Shown here: positions 58,118 to 64,000 of the stretch, in pieces | Layout: every line of letters starts with the position of its first letter | Position numbering within the stretch: the stretch's first letter is position 1 | Assembly: GCF_035594125.1 (NCBI RefSeq) | Contig: NW_026973672.1 | Coordinates: 1,108,501 to 1,172,500, forward strand | Reading direction: 5' to 3' | Origin: Scylla paramamosain | Taxonomy: Eukaryota > Arthropoda > Malacostraca > Decapoda > Portunidae | Length of the DNA: 64,000 bases | Position numbers and translations under genes: made by a program | Notes under the pieces: generated by a model | The model's database searches: none | What the model was told of the DNA's origin: nothing | What the model saw: the letters and a program-made list of their open reading frames with translations, nothing else

Positions 58118-58180
58118 CCTATTCTGAATCACTTCCGCGCCGCACCACCACTACCTTCAAGAGGCTCTAGCTGAAGTGAT
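58118..58180 (+). repeat. Dispersed about 150 bp repeat, copy E (5' part)
   Basis: CCTATTCTGAATCACTTCCG, GCACCACCACTACCTTCAAG and AGGCTCTAGCTGAAGTGA match the first half of the family. The copy breaks off there. Confidence 0.65.
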
Positions 58181-58988
58181 TTTTTTCAAGAAATATACTT
58201 CGACCTACGTTTGTATATACATACACGAACTGCCGCTGTTGACTTCTTGCAGCGTCTTTTATATTCTTACGTTCTTGTTATGGTCGTAAGTTGTCCGCTG
58301 GCACCGAGTGAAAGTGAGCGGGAGCCAACCGTCTTGTACAAGCAGACAGGCGCTGAGAACCTGGCGCGTGGGAAGCTGTCATTGCACTAATGCCCGCACA
58401 GTGGCACCAGTTTCCGGTTTTGTCTGTTTTTTCTCCACTTAATACATGTCGACCTTATTACCGGAAAACCGCAATTTGGTGTGACTTAAGTGAACATTAG
58501 AGAGCATTTCCATAAAGTCCCTCCGGTAAGTATTCGTAATGGTGAGTAATGCTGCTGTTTACTTGTTCAGCGTCGGACCTCAGCCGCCTCTTCCCGCCGC
58601 GTCCTGCAGCCCGTAACGAGGCAACTTCTGCCCCGCGTCCTAACTTTTGGTACAAGACTCGCAGCTTTATGTCTGGACACACTTAGCGAAGAGAAGGAAA
58701 GAAGGAAGAATCTCAGCATTCATATTTATTTCAATGTAAACTTGCTTCCTCATGCGTGCCCATTGTAGTCACCCACACTACTTATGTATCTGCCTAAACT
58801 ATGCACACTAAATTATACACTACGCCTGTGCGAAACGAATTAATTTGGCAGCTGCACTTAACTCTGGCGGGGGATTCCTGAAATGCTGACGATGATGACT
58901 AGTGTGTATTTTTGACCTTTAAATATGGTTCGTAAATATAAGCGAAGCAGCTTCGTCCTCTTGTTTGTCAGTGAATCAGTGAGTGAAG

Positions 58989-59031
<43 letters not shown>

Positions 59032-59099
59032 ACTGGTAATATCTGAATCAATTGGCTTCGGTAAAGACGATTACACAACACACAGCAACCATTAGTTCA

Positions 59100-59134
<35 letters not shown>

Positions 59135-59750
59135 TTATGTAGGTCCGAAGGAAGTAAAGAAAAAGAAAGGAACTGAAGGAAGTGTGTTGAGTGCAAGAGG
59201 GACTCAAAAGGAAGAGGAAATTAAGGAAAACGAGAGGCAGGAAAGGGCTATCACGAGAGAGAGAGAGAGAGAGAGACTGTAGTAGACTATGGACAATTGG
59301 TGGCGGTGTAGCAGGTGATGTCACACGCTGCTGACGTCACCACTATATCAGACATCTCCTTCGACACGGCCCCAGATATTCAGTAATGATTCAATGGTAC
59401 AAGAAGACGCCGCCGTGACAAGATCGCGGCGTGTTGGCTGATGAGAGATAGCCTCGTCTTGTGTAGCCTGTTGCCTTAGCAGTGAAGAGCGACATGTAGG
59501 GACGTGTTCCTTTATACACGGACGCAGTTTCAACGATGTACACCCACCTGCATCATCACCACCAACACCAACATTACTGCTACCACTATTACCTCCGCTG
59601 TTACAAACTCTCACACCGCAAACCTCACCAATTTTCACGCCATCATACAATTGACAAGGCATCTCATTTCAAAATACCTCACAAACACGACACAGAAGAA
59701 CAAAAATTAAAGAAGAAAGTAAACATGTCAAATAAACCTATAGTGAAACA
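58181..59750. other. Gene-free region
   Basis: Contains a possible retroposon tail remnant at about 58240-58280, (CT)n at about 58991-59028 and short (GA)n near 59101-59133 and 59257-59276. A GC-rich stretch lies at about 58560-58640. No gene recognised. Confidence 0.65.
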
Positions 59751-59754
59751 GAAG

Positions 59755-60015
59755 AGTAGAGTGTTGGAGTAGGAGGGAAATGCTAGAAAAGAGCATCAGA
59801 TAATTGGAGCACGCAAGGAGGGAATGCAGGGACGGAAATAAATGAAGGACAGAGTGTTGGATTATGTGAGAGAAAAGGGTCGAGAAGAGAATGAGATGAT
59901 TTGAACATGACAGGAGAAATGGAAGGACAGGAATAAAATTTAATGAAGGACAGTGCTGGATTGTGTGAGAGAAAGGAATAGAGAGGAAAAAGAGAGGATT
60001 AGACTTTGCTGGCAT
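59755..60015. repeat. Tandem repeat of about 102 bp, about two and a half units
   Basis: GAAGGACAGAGTGTTGGATTATGTGAGAGAAA near 59843 and GAAGGACAGTGCTGGATTGTGTGAGAGAAAG near 59945. The GAATAAA-TTAATGAAGGACA-type block and GAGAAGAG/GAGAGGA block recur at the same offset. A more diverged unit precedes them. Confidence 0.8.
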
Positions 60016-60346
60016 TGCTGGGAGAGGAATAAACATCGTATTTTTTGCCTCACATTCGATGATCAAGTTGTGTTTCAAGTTACCAAATATACTGAGATGT
60101 GGGAAGATGACGTGTGTTATCACTGACTTTGGGTGTGAGCTTATTTCGAATATAAATAAGCAAATAGGTAAGAAATAATAACAACATGAATAATGAAGTG
60201 TTTCATTTAGTATTGTTAGCGCCATCATTATGACACGAGGTACTTGTTAATATTAATTATATTACAGCATGTGACACCAACACCAGTAATCACAGCACAT
60301 TACAGCTCAGTGTGTTTAGGTGCACTGAGTTGGTGTCGGTGCTAGA

Positions 60347-60387
<41 letters not shown>

Positions 60388-61019
60388 TCAAAATGGAATA
60401 CGTGAAAGAAATATTAATTAGAAAACCCCAGATAATTTTGACAATAACATATGTAAAGCAGCTGAATATATGAAAATGCGTATCCAGTATGTTGACAATT
60501 TATTGCATGAAGCTGTCATTCCTGTCGTGCTTGTGTTGCAATCACCTCCTTCCTGTAGTAATGGAAAGTAAAGCGGGGGGAACACTCTGGAAGGCTGTCG
60601 TCCTTGTCCTACACTATTGCTATTAAGTCTTGCAGCATATCAGTAGTGTTTCATGAAGGCCCATCTTCAATAATGGCGACTATGAGCTTTGTCAGAACAT
60701 TATCAATACAAAACAAGGGAACATGACTCACTTTATTGGTGTTAAGAAATCCCCTTCACTGCGCTGTCCACAGTGAAGAGGTCATCTATCTTGACGACAC
60801 TTACTAGTCTCGCTACCAGTGCCTGTAAGTTTTAGCTAAGTTTACCCTAAATTTACTCTTATAATTGCCTTTATTATCCCCATATGACACCAACGAATAT
60901 TTTTGCCAATTAGGTCAAGGTCTCAAACATCCACTGTCAAAATAGCATCCTTGTCCGACGCTTTGTTAAGATTTTATTTATGAAAAAACGACAGACACAG
61001 CATCCCAAATCTTTAGTAA
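60016..61019. other. Gene-free region
   Basis: Contains (CA)n at about 60350-60386 and anonymous sequence. No gene recognised. Confidence 0.7.
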
Positions 61020-61265
61020 TAATGTAGGCGTATTAACTTTACCATTAACAAGGTCTAGCTGAAGTTATTGGGGGTTTCAAGGGTGTTTTCATGATTTTAG
61101 TAATAGTTTTGTAGGGCTTTGTGAAAATATTGGAGTTCTCAAGGATGTTTGCATGAATTTAGTGATAGTTAAACAAGCTCTTTAGGAAACTACGGTCTTC
61201 ATAGATGTTTATAGTTTTATTGATAGTTTAACATGATGTAGTGAGTTACTAGGTGTTCGCGGATT
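61020..61265. repeat. Decayed tandem array, unit about 61 bp
   Basis: CAAGGGTGTTTTCATGATTTTAG at 61078, CAAGGATGTTTGCATGAATTTAG at 61140 and CATAGATGTTTATAGTTTTA at about 61200, each followed by T(A/G)ATAGTTTAAC. The first unit resembles the GGGTGTTTTCATGGTTTTAG block of the dispersed repeat family, which may be its source. Confidence 0.65.
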
Positions 61266-61422
61266 TCATAACAGTTCCTTGTTCACGAGATGGATTGTGT
61301 TTGTCTGTGTACATCTTGTGGTTAGTTGCTGGACACTCTCTACCTAATCTATAAACAATAATGATGGGGCACTGTTAGGATGGCAATAATTAAAGTGTAT
61401 AGCACATAATTTTTCATACAAA

Positions 61423-61460
<38 letters not shown>

Positions 61461-61790
61461 GCACAGACACACATGCGCGCGCGCGCGAAACAAAATTCAA
61501 TGATATATGCAACTGTATGAATAAAAATGCAAATAATGAATGGAGTACCAAGTAAAAAATGCACACGCACATACATACAAACACAAAAAATACTATGAAA
61601 TAAATAAATATATGAACAAAAATACTGATAATTAATTACCGCTAAATATAAACTCCAGGCTAATTAAGTGTGGATAACGAAATAAAAAAAATATTAATTA
61701 AATTATAAATAATAAAAATGTGTTAGTTGGAGAAATGCTGGTGATATTTCAAAGTAACACACAAAAATTAGAATTGTATTTTTTTCATAA

Positions 61791-61870
<80 letters not shown>

Positions 61871-61916
61871 ATCACCTTATTTAGCATTGTATATTAACCT
61901 AAGCCAAGCGTAATAA

Positions 61917-61980
<64 letters not shown>
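61266..61980. other. Gene-free region with CA and two CT tracts
   Basis: (CA)n at about 61425-61456 with a (CG) run near 61475-61487, (CT)n at about 61796-61866 and again at about 61924-61980. No gene recognised. Confidence 0.75.
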
Positions 61981-61983
<3 letters not shown>

Positions 61984-62120
61984 AGTTTTCTTGTTAATAA
62001 TGTGGAAATCTTGTTAGTGTGTCACTATCACCATAAAAACACCCTCAAAAATGAGTGTAACTTTAACTACGTAGAGCCTTTTGATTGGTGGAGGTGGTGC
62101 GGCGCAGAAGTGTTTCAGTA
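61981..62120 (-). repeat. Dispersed about 150 bp repeat, copy F
   Basis: On the minus strand: CTGAAACACTTCTGCGCCGC, ACCACCTCCACCAATCAAAA, GGCTCTACGTAGTTAAAGTT, GGGTGTTTTTATGGTGATAG and AACAAGATTTCCACATTATT. Full-length and close to copy A. It starts directly at a (CT)n tract. Confidence 0.7.
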
Positions 62121-62299
62121 GGATGATTAGATGTGCCGAGTCGCCGCTGCCTCAAGAAAATGAACATCTAACAAATAATTCGTACGCTATTCATTGTTTG
62201 GACACTCGTGATACGTGATGACTTAGAAGTAGATAAGAGTATGTATTCTCTGTTCTCTTTTATAGTGTTGGGAGGTCACCATTTGCGTTGAATTGATAT

Positions 62300-62995
62300 C
62301 TACTGGTGAATCTGGCAACGCGACGCTTCAACTTAGGGATTCGAGTCAGGGTGGATCCCGTTTGGTAAGATTTACTTTCCGTAGTCCAATAATGTATCAT
62401 GTCCTTTGAATAGTGTGTAATCTTAACCCTGCAATGCGGTTGAATGTTCTTTGTATGAGGTATAATCTCATCCTTGCTTCATACACACTACAACAATACA
62501 CTTTGGTTGTGGATCAGGCACGTGGCACTTCAACACACATACACAACACACATACGTATTGGAGTAAGCGTAAGTAGGTATTTGAAACCAAGCTGATATA
62601 CATCTTTCACATTCGTGTAATGCTATCATATCTCCATTGAAAACACGTGTAATCCTATCCTTACTGCATACATAGTACATTTATACAGTTTGGTGGTGAA
62701 TCTGGCAACGTAATGCTAAAGTTGAGGACTCGGGTCAGGATGGATTGCCATTTGAAACCAAGCTAAAATTCGCCTTTCTTGAACCTGCAATGCTGATAAA
62801 TGTTCTCTGTATAAGGTGTAATCTCATACTTACCTCGTGAACACTACAGGAGTACAATTTGGTGGTGAATCTGTCAATGTGACGTTTGAGGTATGGGTTC
62901 AAGTCAGCGATGTTTGAAACCGAGCTGAGATAAACCTTTCGTAGACCTTTCATGCTCTCATATACGTCCTTTGTATACCGTGTAATATTCAGCAA
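62300..62995. repeat. Decayed tandem array, four units of about 170-200 bp
   Basis: GGTGAATCTGGCAACG at 62305, a diverged TGTGGATCAGGCACG at about 62509, GGTGAATCTGGCAACG at 62695 and GGTGAATCTGTCAATG at 62864. Each unit continues with ACGCTT-A--TT-AGG-ATTCGAGTCAG, then TTTGAAACCAAGCTGA-AT--ACCTTTC and GT-TAATCTCATCCTTAC. The spacing shrinks from 204 to 186 to 169. Confidence 0.8.
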
Positions 62996-63942
62996 TTGAG
63001 TGGCATATCCCGGCATACCAGATACCGGAAATAAAGAAAGGTATGAGAAAGACTCGAAGCAGTGAACCTCGAGAACGAACCGAGTCCCAGATTGGCCAGG
63101 CGGAGGTCCCACGCTGGCGTCACCACTCGAGGGACGAGGCGCCGCGCGGTCATCACCTCAGTAATTGAACACCTGTGTCATTAGTTTGTGTAGTGGTCGT
63201 TAATTGTACTTTGCAGTAGTGCAGGCAAAGGAAGCGTTAGACTCTCTAGCTTCCATGGAGCTGACTTTGCCGTGGGTACTGAGCGCTGGCAGCAGGGAGT
63301 GTGGTGCTGGAGGCTTGGTGTTCCCTGTCTGATGTACTCCGTGGCGACGCCGGACAGCAGTAGGAGCGAGGTACAGTTGTTGATTCATGTTTGTTGTCTT
63401 TGGTGTGCAGTCACCATGTTTTGTTTGTTTATTTCATAACACGTGTTCACATGATAACTGAGGGTAAGTAGACTTTGTGACGTCACTGATACTAGTCCCC
63501 TCCCCCCACCCCCCACAGCCTGCCGCTCCCCACGGCACCTTATATCCCCGCTACTGTGTTTTCCGTGATGCTGTACATATGAATATCGTGCAGTGGTGTC
63601 ACGGATAGTTTGAAGCTGTTATTTGCAATTGTATTTAGTGGCAATGATTGTTGGTCGTTACCATTGTTCAATAGTTTAGTCGCGTGTATCATTGCACTTG
63701 TAAGGGAGGAGGGCATGGGAGGAAAGGGTTGAGGGGACAGCGTGATGCAGTGACAGTCATGCTTGACTTCCTATATTCTTGTACTGATATGAGAGAGAGA
63801 GAGAGAGAGAGTAGGTCAGGCAAGAAGTAAGGGCATTGTATCAAGGGAAGGTGCAGAGGTCAAGAAAAGGTCAGGAGGTGAGGGAAGGGAGGAGGGAGGT
63901 CATTGGAGCAGGTCACCGAAGGTCATGTCTGTCTTGGTGAAT

Positions 63943-64000
<58 letters not shown>
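62996..64000. other. Gene-free region with GA tracts at the window end
   Basis: Moderately GC-rich sequence at about 63060-63370, a C-run near 63498-63515, short (GA)n near 63791-63811 and (GA)n from about 63945 to the window end. Small minus-strand frames here match nothing I know. Confidence 0.65.

Overview
This is a non-coding, repeat-saturated eukaryotic window. I recognise no host protein-coding gene, rRNA, tRNA or CRISPR array. The extreme density of long perfect microsatellites (TG/CA, GA/CT, TA, TAA, TAG, GGA; about 5 kb, roughly 8% by a rough manual tally), spliced PIF/Harbinger genes, a mariner, several non-LTR retrotransposon remnants and a short (CCTAA)5 tract, which matches the arthropod telomere motif, together suggest an arthropod. 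A decapod crustacean is my best guess, by inference only. Nearly all long open frames in the window are translated microsatellites.

Layout. 1-11.3 kb: microsatellites, decayed tandem duplications and copies of a dispersed about 150 bp repeat. 11.4-14.1 kb: a 5'-truncated APE-type non-LTR retrotransposon lying inside a (TG)n tract, with one frameshift. 16.67-17.98 kb: a complete mariner with perfect 32 bp terminal inverted repeats (TIRs) and an uninterrupted DD34D transposase, inserted in a (TA)n tract. 20.3-20.8 kb: a possible MITE. 22.6-23.65 kb: a decayed tandem array of about 150 bp units. 28.2-28.9 kb: the 3' fragment of another non-LTR element abutting (TAG)n. 37.0-40.2 kb: a second copy of the TG-associated retrotransposon, retaining part of its endonuclease. 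41.1-46.5 kb: three PIF/Harbinger elements placed end to end, sharing single TTA target duplications. 48.8-49.2 and 54.2-54.4 kb: two more non-LTR 3' fragments. The rest is simple and decayed tandem sequence, including a four-unit array at 62.3-63.0 kb.

The most informative locus is the first Harbinger element (41108-44534). It carries a two-exon HARBI1-like transposase on + and a two-exon MADF/BESS protein on -. Each gene's second exon lies inside the other gene's intron, and each gene's AATAAA lies just inside the other's intron next to its first exon. The transposase and the MADF/Myb-like partner are the two proteins this superfamily uses for transposition. The neighbouring 1.0 kb and 0.9 kb elements are internal-deletion derivatives that keep the termini and pieces of both first exons. 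A second theme is insertion into microsatellites: two retrotransposon copies in (TG)n in the same orientation, one fragment at (TAG)n, and a mariner in (TA)n. A third is the abundance of decayed local tandem arrays, many with units of about 130-170 bp.
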